From positions 260,323,386 through 260,387,385 of the forward strand of contig NC_081406.1 in assembly GCF_030272615.1 (NCBI RefSeq): DNA of 64,000 nucleotides, given 5' to 3'. A program made the position numbers and the translations under genes. This stretch comes from Cryptomeria japonica (lineage: Eukaryota; Streptophyta; Pinopsida; Cupressales; Cupressaceae). This document shows, in pieces, positions 1 to 12,702 of the stretch; the first letter of the stretch is position 1, and the number at the start of each line of letters is the position of its first letter. A model generated the notes under the pieces. That model saw only the letters and a program-made list of their open reading frames with translations, ran no database searches and was not told the DNA's origin.

Positions 1-3
1 TAG

Positions 4-1869
4 TTACTTACCAATTCCCAACTCCTTGAGAGTTTTCTGAGTTCCATCTGCTATGTTCTTGCTAGCCTCCATGTCTCTAACTTTGTGATTAGATGGTCAC
101 CCTGGGGAACAGGAGATGTATCCCACATCAACTTGAGCTATTCTGCTGGATTTCCTAATCAAGGATATCGAGGGTGTTGTTGCTTTCTTACTCCTATGTT
201 TAGGCTGCTTCCATTCCGTTTCTGACATAGGAGCCACTTCTGGATTGGTTAGGATTTTGGAAATTTCATCTTCATTACCCCATTTAGAAGTTTTGGACTC
301 AGTTGAAATAATGTTTGCTATTCTTGAATGCTGATCCGAATCTGAAAGACTCAATCCCAAAATTGCACACTTTTGGGCTTCTTGTATTTCAAAACTAGGT
401 ATGGCTACAGAAGAGTCTGTCCTTTCAACATGTGGATCTCGGATCTCACCTTCCTCCAGTTGATAGTCTCTAGTTTCTACTGCCTGATTTTCATATGTGT
501 CATCCACCACTTCATCTTTTGATTTTGGAGGATCATTCTAATCATTCAAATACATTTTCTACATAATTTTTATGGGGCTAGCTTTGGTTGTTTCATTCCT
601 ATCTGCCTCCTGAATAGTGGGACTGAGGATAGAGTTTGAGGCTTCCTTTTGTTCCCCCAAAGGAGAAAAATGATTTGGATTTTTTTCCTTATTTTCTATG
701 TTTTTAACTTGCCACACCCTTTTCTTTGGCATATTCTGGCTTTCAGTATGAGGTTTTAGCTGATTAGGCTCCGCCTTTTTCTTTTTTGGACAAGATTTTG
801 CCCAATGACCTACCTTCTTACAATGGAAACAAGCAAAAGGAATAGTTTCATATTCTATATGTTGCTTCCTGGTTCCTAGTTTTGAAACTAGATCAATCTG
901 TTTTGGCATATCTGCCTCAGGGGCTACTCCAACATAGAACCTTGCATGGGTTAATCTTCTTTTTGAAGCAGTGACTGGGTCAATAGAGAGCAGCTCACCA
1001 AAAGAACTTGCAATTCTAGAGAAGATGCTTTCTACCCAATACTCGAGAGGCAATCCTAGGAGTTTTATCCACACTAGAACCTGTACCAGAGGAGAATCAT
1101 TCATATTTAATTTCGGATGCCATTTTCTTAGAACCAGGGTTGTCTTTCCCACCATCCAGGGACTCCCACACAAGCTCTTAACCTTATCTTCTTCACACGA
1201 AAAAGAGAAAGACAAAAGACCTTTGGGAAGAGCTGAGACCTCTACATTTCCTTTAAGTGCCCATTTTCGATTAACAAATGCCCTAACAACTTCAATGTTT
1301 GGGTGCGGACCCATAAACTTCCCTACCAAGGAGTTTGACATATTGTTGATATTATGGTCCAGAACCTCGTCAGGGATGGAGATAGCAAACTTACCACCAG
1401 AAGGGTCAGAAATGTTCTTAACAGGAGGAAGGGAGGATTTGCCAGTTGGTCTAGATCCAAAAAGGGAAGACCATTTTTTTCCCTCCCTCAAATTATCCAT
1501 GGAGTTTACAAGTGGCATAGGCCCCCCATTGGGCCCAACCCCCAGATGCCCTGAAGAATCTGCTATCACGGCAAATAGAGTACCACCAGACTGTGAGTCA
1601 GCAATCGGAACTAGGAGGTCCGAGGGCTTGTCCTTATCGTCCATAGGACCAACATCATTGATCTGGCCACTCTCACCATTGGAACCAGGGTTCCCGTCTT
1701 GATGAAAATTTGAAATTTGAGCTCCCACTCCTCCCGCTCCTCCTGCTCCTCCTGCTTCTCCCATTTGGATTGTATCCTCTAACCTTGTTACTGTCTTGAT
1801 AATAAGGAAATAGATCTTTTTTAATAATTTCCTTGGGGACTTGACACTGGATATTCTCCTAGAAAACAT
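4..1869 (-). pseudogene. LINE (non-LTR retrotransposon) ORF1, DUF4283 + CCHC knuckle, three in-frame stops
   Basis: ORF1 protein of a plant L1-type LINE, a nucleic-acid-binding chaperone for LINE RNA. From the ATG at 1869 the frame runs through a glycine-rich N-terminus, a DUF4283-like core (about residues 160-330, with GKFMGPHPNIEVVRAFVNRKW and a conserved W-H-P), then a CCHC knuckle (CFHCKKVGHWAKSC) followed by a lysine cluster. The same frame continues past TAG at 559-561, TAG at 538-540 and TGA at 97-99 to a natural-looking TAA at 4-6, so the C-terminal third is disrupted only by point stops and not by frameshifts. An in-frame TGA at 1888-1890 sits just upstream of the chosen ATG. ORF2 (endonuclease/RT) would lie beyond the left edge. 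Open reading frames on the plus strand here are antisense shadows. Confidence 0.85.
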
Positions 1870-2520
1870 TACTTGAGATCTTTGTCCTCAACTCCCTAAA
1901 AATGGCATCCACAATCTTAGGTGAGTATGATCTATTCTATTGTAGGTTCTCTATAAGGCTCTCTACACTCCTCAAAATGGTTTGTCATGTATTCTTATAC
2001 ACACCATCAATAAGGGGGTCATCTATTATGCCTCTCAATTTATAGATCTCCTAATCACTTAGCAAAAAATAACATCATAAGCAAGAACTACATCTTGATG
2101 TGCAAGTGTTGCATGTGGAGCCTGCTCATCCATCTATCTCGTTATCATAAAGTTACAAATTATGTAAGTGTACATGAACACACATGTGCAAAACATGAAA
2201 TTTACTCTATTTAATTTCTTTTTAAAAATTGCATATTAAGAACTACATAACTTATTTATGTACATTTATAACAACACAAATTATTTAAATACTAAGTTAT
2301 ATACTAACTAACATTAAACTTAAACACTAAGTTACATTAAGTTTAAACAATAAGTTACATCAAATTTAAATACTATTACATTAAAATCTACATAATAAAA
2401 TTGAATTTAAATACCAAACATTAAATTTCTATATGTATGTGAACTCAAAATAAGCATTAAATACTAGATATTAAATTTACACATGGACTCGAACTCAAAC
2501 TACATAAAAGACTTAATACA
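1870..2520. other. AT-rich stretch upstream of LINE ORF1, no gene
   Basis: By position this may hold the LINE 5' UTR (minus strand), but I see no promoter motif or boundary. From about 2200 it becomes AT-rich, with repeats of a taagttacattaa-like word. No coding evidence. Confidence 0.4.
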
Positions 2521-2773
2521 GTTTAAGTGGGGAGAGAGAGAGAGAGAGGTCCTAAAAAGTGTATGTAAAAAGACTTAAATGGAGAGAGGGAGAGAGAGAG
2601 AGAGAGTAAAAACAAATTAAGGGGAGAGAGGGGGAGAGATAGAGAGAATAAAAAGACTTAAGGGGAGAGAGGGAGACAAAGAGTGTGTAAAAAGGCTTAA
2701 GGGGGTGAGGAGAGAGTATAAACAATTAAGGGGAGAAAGTGAGAGAGAGGGGGAGAAAGAAAGTAAAAACACT

Positions 2774-2815
<42 letters not shown>

Positions 2816-3064
2816 TTTACAAAAAATGTAAAAATATTTAAGATCCTTAGAGGGGGAGAGAGATATAGAGTGAGTGTGTATAAAAAGACATAAAGATAGA
2901 TAGAGAGTGAGAGAGAGAGAGAGAGAACTTAAAAAAAATGTTAAGGGGAGAGAGAGTAAAAAAATTTAAGGGGGCAGAGGGACAGAGATATCTAGAGAAA
3001 GTGTGTGTAAAACTTTACTTAAGGGGAGAGAAGGAGAGAGATTGTAAAAATAATTAAGGTCCTA

Positions 3065-3135
<71 letters not shown>

Positions 3136-3420
3136 TCTAGCCCAAAATTTTGTGTAAAAATTGATTTAAGGAGAGAGGGAGAGATATATCTACATAAAGT
3201 TTGTAATGACTTAAGGTCTAGTGAGGGAGAGAGATCTTCAGAGAGGGTGTATGAAAATACCTAAGGGGAAGAGAGTAGAAAGAATTAAGTGGAGAGAGAG
3301 ATTTTCAAGAGAGTAAAAAGACTTAAATGGGGGAGAGAGAGAGGGGGGAGCGCACTTAAGGAGAATAAGCTAGATCTCTACTAAAAAGAATCAAAAGGGG
3401 AGAGAGGGAGAGATAAAGGT
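2521..3420. repeat. Purine-rich degenerate minisatellite (GA blocks with TAAAAAGACTTAAG spacers)
   Basis: About 900 bp of nearly pure purine on the plus strand. GAGAG runs alternate with a recurring linker resembling gtaaaaagacttaagggg every 40-70 bp. At least fifteen linker copies are visible, so this is a degenerate tandem repeat and not just a dinucleotide tract. Confidence 0.8.
3068..3132. repeat. (GA)n microsatellite, about 32 units
   Basis: Uninterrupted GA dinucleotide repeat of 65 nt inside the larger purine-rich block. It is the longest pure tract of the region. Confidence 0.95.
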
Positions 3421-3640
3421 TTTAATGAAAATATTTTAAGGTTTTACAAGATTTTTCTACGGTTTTGTAATGTAATACAAGAATTTTTTTAAGGTTTTCT
3501 AAAAAAATGTAAGTGTTTGTAAGATTTTTCTAAGGTTTTCTAATTTTTTTTAGGTTATCCAAGTTTTTCTTAAAAAAATCTAAGGTTTTCAAAGGTTTTT
3601 CTAAGGTTTCTTAAAGTGTTCTATGTGGTTTAAATATGTG
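3421..3640. repeat. T-rich tandem repeat of TTTTTCTAAGGTT-like units
   Basis: The words aaggtttt, tttttctaaggtt and ttttctaa recur about every 20-30 bp. The segment directly abuts the purine-rich block and switches strand bias from purine to T-rich. Confidence 0.7.
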
Positions 3641-5609
3641 ATTATTAACCTAAAAATACAAGAATACAAAAATAAACATTTGAACTTGCTAAATTATTTA
3701 TCATAACTTCTAGAGAGACATATTCTAATTATTTCATAAATCTCATTGGAATGCATTCATGAGATCAATAGTGTAGAAATTATTAAAGGTACCCAATTGT
3801 TTAGTTGGTATGTATTCCTCAAGAGAATCCTCAATTCTCAACTATAAAAATCTATCTTAAAATAATTATATCACATCTTGTAGATTCATCTACACCATTA
3901 TTATTGGATAAATAATTGATTGTGATGTGTAGTGCAATGATTGATGGATATGAAGAAAATATATTGAAGGTTTCAATCCAATTTTAAATTTCTTTTCAAT
4001 AATATTCCCTTTTGAGAACACATTGTTAGTATTGTAGGTTGTGCACTTAGGCAACATAATTAGAACTTTCATGTTAAGGCCAAGACTTAACAATTATAGA
4101 ACTTTATATGAAACATGGGTCTATTCTATAAACATTATCCTTTGCTACCCCATTTCAATACTTCACCATATGCTATTTTTTGTAAGTATTGTGATGGATG
4201 AAAAGATAAATAGTTTAATAGTGAACCCTCATAATGAGAACTAAGATAAAAAGAATTTATAGGCATGTTACGTTTTTTATTATATCAATAGATAGATTTT
4301 ACATTGTAGATTGAATTAAAAAAATTAATTAAATAGATGAAAGGAAACAAATAATTAACAACAAATAAATGTGATGCAATGTAAAAATTTGGTCCAAATG
4401 AGAGACTTCTAGTGTCTCTCTAAGGGAATATGAATAGATTGGAGATCCACATAATTTATTAAGTTGTGCATAACAGAAACTGTCGAGTTTGTGGAGTATT
4501 TTCCATAACTTTTGTCCAAATCTATGCAACTTGTAATGTAATGCCTACCAAAATACCCTAGATAAATACACATAATCTAACTACAAATAGAGATAATTTT
4601 TTATTATCATCTACTAATACAACATGTGCAACTAAGATCAATTACCATATACTTATCAAATGCATCATTTACTATCTACGACAATGCATAAATCATCATG
4701 AACATAACCATAGCAACATATAATGCAAGCGGAATTTAATGCTAACATAACATTTAACCTATTATTATACTTTTCCTTCATGCATTCATTCCCTAGGGTA
4801 CCTTAACATCACTACTTACTAGCAACATCTTAGCAACATATCCATATCATGAAAGAAATAACATACATTTCATTTAAGATCTACTGATTACTTCTTATAC
4901 ATGAGATTATGATCTATCAATGCATATCTCTAAAAACCCAATGCTCTAACTTAATTTTAAGCACCAATTAAAATGTTCCTTATACCATATCATTCCATTT
5001 ATATATGCATGAATATGCAGAAAATACTATTCTATTTTCCAAATAAGCCTTCACAACAATACTCATTATGAATCATATGACATAACATGATTACACTAGT
5101 TCTCAAAATTCAATTCTCTAATTCATCTTAAGATCCCAATCCTATACATAATACACATTTCTATAATATGATCCATATGATAGTATACCATCCTATTTCA
5201 TTACTAGTTCATAGTCTTACATCAACAAATCCTATTACAAGAGACCATGATATAAGTACATAGTCTTATTACATCACAATGCCATCATGAATGCATTACA
5301 TAATCTTTATATATAGAAATCAACTACAAGTCCTTTCACATTATGGTGAATCATAGAGTCCAAAGCCACTCATGCTAACACCAATGAAGAATATCCAAAT
5401 GAAAGAAGGCATCAAACCACCCAACCATGTGGAACCAAATAGGAACCACTCTTGTGCTAGGAGATGACATGGGGTTCCAACTCACATTCAAGACCTAGGT
5501 TAACACCTAATGACCAAGGGAACTAACATAACAACCACAAGAAAACATCAATAATCAAAATAAATTACACCACAAGGCTAAAGTAAAACAACAACAAACT
5601 CCCAAATGC
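3641..5609. other. AT-rich spacer, nothing recognised
   Basis: No ORF with recognisable similarity, no LTR ends, no RNA gene. Short ORFs here have plain AT-rich composition and no motifs. Confidence 0.6.
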
Positions 5610-5664
5610 ATGAACCAGAAATCGAGCATAAGGACCATGGTCATAGGTATGAGTGAAGTGTCAT

Positions 5665-5870
5665 CACATGCTATCCTCACGAAGAAGGGAAAAAAGTCAA
5701 GCCCTGATAGAAACACTGCTATGTTCTATTCTTATGAAGAAGGTCAATCCATACCCCTAGTAGTCATGTATGCTACCCTCACAAAGAAGAGAAAAACAAT
5801 ACTACTGATAGACATACATGCTACCCTCACAAAGAAGGGTAATATCAATCCCCTAATAGACATGTGGAGC
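5665..5870 (+). repeat. Four-copy 48-bp tandem repeat that keeps an open frame
   Basis: Units begin near 5671, 5719, 5773 and 5821, anchored on ctaccctcacaaagaaggg. Spacings are 48, 54 and 48 bp; the 6-bp excess in copy 2 preserves frame. The enclosing ORF (5610-5903) therefore shows a 16-residue repeat of the form HATLTKKG...DM. Copies are diverged. I do not recognise the protein and it may not be real. Confidence 0.6.
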
Positions 5871-6079
5871 CATCTCAACCTATGTGAGAAAAAGGGAGAT
5901 TAGCTTTCCATCTCAATGACCTCAAACCAATTATTATCTCACATGACCTTGTTCATCACTTGAAAGCCCACTCCCCCTAACCTTACGACAAGACCTTAGG
6001 GTGAAACATATAACAAAATAACAACATGAAGGCTAGCATTTGATATAAAAATAGTCACAACATCACTAAGAACATATAG

Positions 6080-7021
6080 TGTTGGAATCGAAGAACACTG
6101 AGAGGGGGGGGGGGGGTGAATCAGTGTTCTACCAGAATGATCAATTTTAACCTTATTAAAACATGCATACACCAACTGGTATACCAATACATATAGAATT
6201 AAAAGAAGTAAAGCAAACAATAAGCCAATCACATCAATGAATACAATAACACACAGAATTATACATGGAAAACCTCAAAGAGGAAAAACCACGGTGGGAT
6301 TTGTGACCCACAATATCAATCCACTGGCCATATGAAGAGATATTACAAAATATAGGGTCCTACACTTGCAGGAAGGCTTAAAGCCTAGAGCACATTGCTC
6401 AATCACAAAAGGAGCCTCACTGAATACATACAAATCCAAACTACAATCCGAAGAAATGATTGAACTGCAAAGATAGCATCTTTTATGCCTAGATAAGGTT
6501 CCAGTTAAGCTCTATCTATTCCAATCTGAAACCCTAAAACCCTTATCGAAACACCCCTTTACATAAATATCCTCACATACATGATCGCTCTCATATATTT
6601 TTCATTACATAACATTATCATATTCTTCTATCCATCCATGTTCACATCCATATCATATATCAAAATGATCTAATCAACTGACCTATATACCCTTTACAAT
6701 TCATCATGCCTTATGTCGGATTACAAAGATAATCACAATATGAATATACATGTCGGCTAGATAACATAAATACATGAATATAAAAAAAAATTGTCGATGC
6801 TAGATCCAAAAGATGTCATCCTCCAATACCGATAACTTGATTCTAAACCATGTCGACCTACATTGCCGGTAACCAAAGAAATCTATCCAACCTGTCGATG
6901 AAGTGTCTGTGAAGTGTCTGTCAATATATAACTGAACTAAAATATGAAGTTGGAATATGTTGCCATGTTTCCATCAATGATAATATATTGAAACCAACCA
7001 ATTGAGTGTCAATTGCCAACA
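6080..7021 (-). mobile_element. Solo LTR (copia-like family with G-run hairpin), TSD TATAG
   Basis: A 942-bp segment bounded by TGTTGG at 6080 and CCAACA ending at 7021, flanked by identical 5-bp duplications TATAG (6075-6079 and 7022-7026). It shares with the other LTRs of the window the order hairpin with G-run, gtgggatttgtgacccacaa block, ccactggcca, and gcaggaaggc...agcctagag block. No PBS, PPT or coding sequence adjoins it, so it is a solo LTR left by LTR-LTR recombination. Sense strand is inferred to be minus from comparison with the complete elements. Confidence 0.88.
6093..6129 (-). other. LTR end hairpin, stem GAACACTGA/TCAGTGTTC, 13-G loop
   Basis: A perfect 9-bp inverted repeat encloses a 13-nt G-run followed by tgaa. 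Equivalent hairpins with different stem sequences occur in every LTR of the related families here. Confidence 0.75.
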
Positions 7022-7026
7022 TATAG

Positions 7027-9747
7027 ATAAATAAGGAAACACATAAAGCCTCATACAAGGCATTTTGAGCCATCACCAAAGTAATGGAGCCAATAAAACA
7101 AGCATAAACATGGCATCAAGGCCAATCCAAAAGCATAATCCAATCCTCAATAGTGAGGCAAACTCAACTCACTAGAGCTTTCATATTCACTTCTGAACAA
7201 TGGGGATTCCTTATGCTAGAGCATACAAGCCAAAAACCTAACGATAAGACTAAAAACCACTTACCAGAGCACAAAATCATCATGGAAAGATACTATGACA
7301 TCATAATCAATTTTGAGAAACACTTCACAATCCAAAATGCCTCTAGAAAATGCACGAAAATTGAAAAACTAATCATCATGAGAAAAAATGACAAATCCAG
7401 CATCCTAAGAGTAGATTAGCACTCTCATAACCCAGGTTAGTACTTATAGGAGCCAAATTAGTGCTCTTGGATTGTCTTTCAGTGCTCTTGGTCCTAGAAA
7501 TAATGCTTCTGGTCTTAGAAATGGCATTTTTGGTAAAAGTGTAGAAAACTAATGAAAACGAATAAAATTTCATATCAGACTTGCCTAGACTTGCATATGG
7601 GAAAACAAGTGAACAATTAACACACCCAGGAGGTGCAGGAAGATGTGAAAGCATGAAGGAAACACACTATGGACATAACATGGATGATTTGCAAGGTAAT
7701 CAATCAAAATCCCATCATATACTTGCTTAGGAAGGCACAGAGCTTCACATTACTTATAGGAATACAATACAACTCAAAGTATACCAAAATTATAATTCAA
7801 ATAACTATCTAAGACCCCAATCAGACAATAACCATCAACAAAAAAGGTTTGTAACCAAAACATCCTCCTAGAACAATCATATCCACTGTTGGCAAGCTAC
7901 TAGAAAAAGGGAAAATCAACTACAATGCTCACAGATCAAGAGATTATACAAGGAGACATTAAGGAGGTAAAATTTCAACCCCAAGCAATACAAAAGACAA
8001 ATTAATCACAAAGAATCAAAAACAATCTTTGAACAGGAAAAATACATAGAGAACATACTTCTAACAAAGCATTTTTCCAAATTTTGTAACTCAGTCAATT
8101 ATAAATTCAATCCAATCTATAATCTCCCCAAAACCAAATTAAATCCTTTAAATGTTGAATTCTATCCCACAAACAACCTTTCATCAATCATAGAGAAGAA
8201 AATTTTTTTGGAATACAAAAATGCAGAAAGAGAGTTTTCAACTCCAACCTGGAAATCGCACAATGAAGAATTTGATGATGTTCAATCCAAATCCAACAAG
8301 CAATCTTCAATCCAAAGATTCAATGAATTTTCAAACCCAATTAGACAAATAAATAAATAATGGCCACACCAGAATAAATTAATTTAAACATTAATAAATT
8401 ACTTTAATCTAATTATTTAATTAATTAAAAAATGCATGTCACCACAAGAAACCCGACAAAAGGGGTCGACATCGACACAAGACTCTAACCTTCACTTATG
8501 CCACAACACAACTGACTAGGTGAACATCTAAGCCTAGAGTATTGGAGGGAAACACATTCCATCTCTTACAACTTGCCATTGGGATAGGACACGCTCATAC
8601 CTGTGAGACCAGGTGGAGTCGATGTCCGGTACCTGCAAACCTGCAAACACCACTAAACACAATATGATACATATACAACATATACACATCATGATAAACA
8701 AACAAGTGAAAGGAGAACCACACCACCATGTCATGCTTGTAATGAGTGATAAGGCATCATCCCTATCACGAAAAACAAGCACACAATAACAACATCAATC
8801 GAAAACATGAAATCATAATCACAAAATAGGGGTTAGAACCATCATGACATCATAAATCATATAGTCTACATAGAGATATCAAGTGTATATAATCCATCCA
8901 ATGTAGATCCATCCATCAATAATCCAGAATGTATCATCAATCATATAAATCATCCAATCACCATAAGTCAAATCAAATATCCATCATAATCAATAATTAT
9001 ATAGAGTCTAAATGAGATCATAAGTGTCAATCAAACATCACCAAAATATCAACCATGAGTTTAAATGAATCTATCAAAAAATAAATCAAAATGTGAGTCT
9101 AGAAGGGACACTACAAGTAAAAGGTCATTCATATCCACAAAATCATTGGAATAATTGGTCCCTCAAGATATGACTCTAGTGTGTGATCTATGACAAATAT
9201 ATTTGGAATAAAGTTTTTATACCTTCAATAATGATGGTTGTAGATAGAAGAAGGGCTAGCTTAATGGGATGCCAAAGAATCCCAGTTGCTGGAAATAACT
9301 ATTTAGAAAGAACATCAGCTATAAAAAAATAGTTTGATATTTATTAAGAAAGAGCGTCAGCTTTGAAGAAATAGTTGGATACAGTATTTTGATTCATAAT
9401 CTATATGAGAATAAATGTGTACTTGCGATATTTTATTGCATTTGATCCTTGTCGACTAATATTAGGCAAGACTTTCAGGGTCAAATCATTAAATGTAAGA
9501 TAAGTTGGTAGAGACTTATTGCAATCCAATTTTTTCATTAATATGGTTGATAACTCAAAACCTACTATAAAACATAGATAAATGTTAAATTTCTTCAACC
9601 AACATTAGCGCTGAAAATAATTTATGACGTTGCATTTGAATATAGAAAACTTTTACTCATAGATTGCTATTATGACAAATGAGTCGTGACCATTGAACCA
9701 TCGATTCAATGTTCGTTCTGATCCTTATTGTAACGGCCCTTCAAGAC
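7027..9747. other. AT-rich spacer, nothing firmly recognised
   Basis: No domain-bearing ORF. Near 7440-7540 a short stretch repeats the word agtgctcttgg. Near 8630 a ggtacctgcaaacctgcaaac segment resembles the end of the solo LTR at 50839, so a diverged LTR fragment is possible, but I could not place its ends. Confidence 0.5.
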
Positions 9748-9752
9748 CTAAC

Positions 9753-10368
9753 TATAGACACATAAAAATTTCCAATAATTTGTCCTCATTTAATTTCAAA
9801 TTTCTCTGAACATCGGGCGAGTCCTTATTATTACATTATTATTTCCATAATTCATTATTCATAATTTCCATCTTTCATTATATTATTATTAATATCTCAT
9901 CATTTATCTATTAAATTTATTAAATAAAACATTATATCATATTCATTTCTAGGCCTTCATGCATTCACCTTATATGCATTTCTCTATTTATTTAATAAAA
10001 CCCTTTAATATCCCCTCCTACCACTTACCATTTCCTATTTACCACTCATCTTGCATTATCCCACATTCATCCCACAACATGAACTCGCCCGGAGAAATTC
10101 TATTTAAACAAGCCCCTCTCTCTTATTTGGGCATCTCATCTTTATGCGTCGATCTTATGTCAGTTTGCATTCCATTATCTTGACATCTTATCTGCTATCT
10201 TTGCATTCTCAAATCTCCATTTCCTCATAGCTTTTTGCATAAGTGCTTCTGAGAGAAAATATAGATTAAATGTGAAATCTTGAGGAATAGGAGTGCAATG
10301 GAGTAGAGTTTGATAACATGCATGTTTGTTTCTAGTTTAGATTTCAATTTGCATGTGTGTGTTTTGCA
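9753..10368 (+). repeat. 5' LTR of outer element (part shared with 3' LTR)
   Basis: Matches 18899-19189 plus 32403-32735 almost base for base, including ctcgcccggagaaattctatttaaac and catgtgtgtgttttgcag. After 10368 the two LTRs differ; the distal 64 bp of the 3' LTR are absent or replaced here. Confidence 0.85.
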
Positions 10369-10739
10369 GTCCCTTGTTTTATTTTCGCTTGATTGAGCTT
10401 TGATATTCTTGACTTGTTTTCCTGCAGGTTGTTTGAGGTTTTGATATTTTGCAGCTTGTATTCGAAGTGTTGATAGTTCATTTACAAATTGTCGAGGTTG
10501 CATTCCCATCTTTCTATCCTACGCTCTACTTTCTATCCATTCTCCTTACACCTACATCTCCCCCCTATCCTCTTTTCTCCCTGTCACTCCTTACTCACTG
10601 TATTTGCCACTTGTTGGACAATGAATTTGGTCTATTGTAAAATAAAAACATTGTGAAACAACATTGTCCTTGAAACGTTGAACTTGTGTTCTCAAAACAA
10701 TCATTTCAAATCTCTTGAGACATCACTTTTGGAGTTCTA

Positions 10740-11040
10740 ATCTTTTAGGTCCTCGCATAGTCACGTCATTCTAGCTTCCCATACCTTTTAGGTCCTTCCA
10801 TAGTCTTCACCTAGTTTCACCTTTCATCCTTGCATATCTCATTTAATTATACCTAGTCCTTTGCATACCACCCTTAGATCAAACCTTTGCATACCACCAT
10901 TAGGTTGTACCCTTGCATAATCCCCTTAGATCATACCCATAATCTTTGCATAGCCTTCCGTAATTCCTTTAGGACATAACCTTAAACCTTGCATAAGTGT
11001 CTTAGGTCATTTCATCATTGGTCCTAGTATTTCATTATTA
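10740..11040 (+). repeat. Degenerate minisatellite CCTTGCATA...CCCTTAGATCATA
   Basis: About ten imperfect units of roughly 28-33 bp are built from the words ccttgcata, cttaggtc/cttagatc and atacc. It is followed at 11057-11108 by an A-rich tract of A runs separated by cc. Noncoding. Confidence 0.65.
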
Positions 11041-11122
11041 TTTGCATATCAAAATCCAAAAAAAAAACAAAAAAAAAAATCCAAAAAAAAAAAAAACCAA
11101 AAAAACATTGCTTGCACTTAGG

Positions 11123-12679
11123 ATTAAACCCCAAATATAGTAACCCTACTCATACTGAGGTGTTAGGAGGTTTTCTTGAATGTTTTCAAATGGATTCCAA
11201 TGGTTCTTCAAGACCATTCAACCTTGCACAAATCGGGTTCACACTTTTTAGAAAACAAGGCTAAAAAGGCTACTAGCCGAGTAGGCCTAATTTAGGTGAA
11301 ATTTGTTCACACAATGCTACGATGGAAAAAGTCACCATGGATCTTGATTGGGATAGTCTATTTCAGGTCCTAGCTCACAAATTTTTAAGTTTTAAGCCTT
11401 GCGATGGTCGAATAGTGACTGTCCACATTTATAGCCATAAAGGTAGGGTTTTGGAGGGTTTTGAACCATAATGCATTATAAATCACTTCTCTATCTTGTA
11501 TCAAGCTTCCAAACTCTTAATGTAGCTCTGCCACACTAATCATAACTCTCCCCTATCTTTGTCTTGCAAACATTTCAACAAATACTTGGCAAACAAACAC
11601 CAAGAAAGCAATTTTTGACAGCAAATTCACTGTTTATTGCTGCAACACTATTAATTCTGCTCATTGAAGGAAATGTAACCTGGTTTTCTTCCTTCACAGT
11701 GCAAAAAAACTTCATAACAATATAACAAACCTTCAACTAGGAAGATTGACAATTAAAACTCATTAGAAATTGACTGAGACCATTAACTTGCTTGCTTCTA
11801 ACCGAGTTTCCACCATGCACTCACCTAGAGCTTGGTCCCATTCATCTTTTCCACCATGACTGACAGAAAAACTTAAAATACAATATGTACAAAGTTCTAA
11901 CTTGGTCTCCAAGGTTCATTTTTGCTTGGTTACCCATGGAGACCAAGTGTTTCAACCCATTTTTGTCAAAACCCAGTTCAGGGCAGTGAACTGGCAAAAC
12001 TAAAAGATTTTATTTGATAAACCAAAACATAATTAAAATCCTAACACAAATAATGAAAAACCTTCATACAACCTTGACACAAAATCCAATGAAAGTACAG
12101 TACGGAAATAGTACTCTGTACGGACTATTACAACAGATTAAGCTTAAAAAGAGTGAAAAATAGTCATATTTCATTAACTTCCTCTTGCTAATACCAAGCC
12201 AACCCATTTAGAATGTTTGAAGTGTCCTTATATAGGCACACTCAAACCATTCCAACCATTATGGTGTTCATAACTACCTTGTAGAGTGATTTTATAACTT
12301 TTCTCTTTTTGTCAAAATGTTGCTTGACAACATTAGCAATTTTTGACTCTTAGTGCATTTTTGGACTACAAGACAAATATCTTCCACCTAACCATTTGAG
12401 ATGGTGTCAAATCAATAAATACACCTACTCCAATTCCTTTCTATGCTTGTTACAAGGTTTTTAACACATTTTCACTATAATGCCATTTTTGGCTTATAAG
12501 GCACTATGGGCCAAAACTCGAAAGAAAACTTGAGAAAAAATATCTAAACAACTCTAAGATAAACCTAAACCATAATGAAACCTAAAACACACACTTGGAC
12601 TCTTACAATAGTCCTTTATTCAATTCACGATCCCATCAGGATCAAACAAGCCAAAATTGTGAAGGTGCTCCTGGCACCA
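11123..12679 (-). repeat. 3' LTR of the broken gypsy element, truncated
   Basis: Begins (minus strand) with TGGTGCCAGGAGCACC at 12679 and parallels 14445-16001 throughout. Similarity stops at the aaaccccaaatatag word near 11123. The missing part corresponds to 14045-14444 of the other LTR. Confidence 0.8.
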
Positions 12680-12702
12680 TACTCCCCAAAATTGAAAAAG
12701 TT

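Noticed and set aside
971-1702. 243-codon plus-strand ORF
   Set aside because: Antisense to the LINE ORF1 core with DUF4283 and zinc-knuckle motifs; no domain of its own.
6104-6116. G-run as a sequencing artefact only
   Set aside because: The run occurs at the same hairpin-loop position in eight LTR copies; only the expanded lengths remain suspect.
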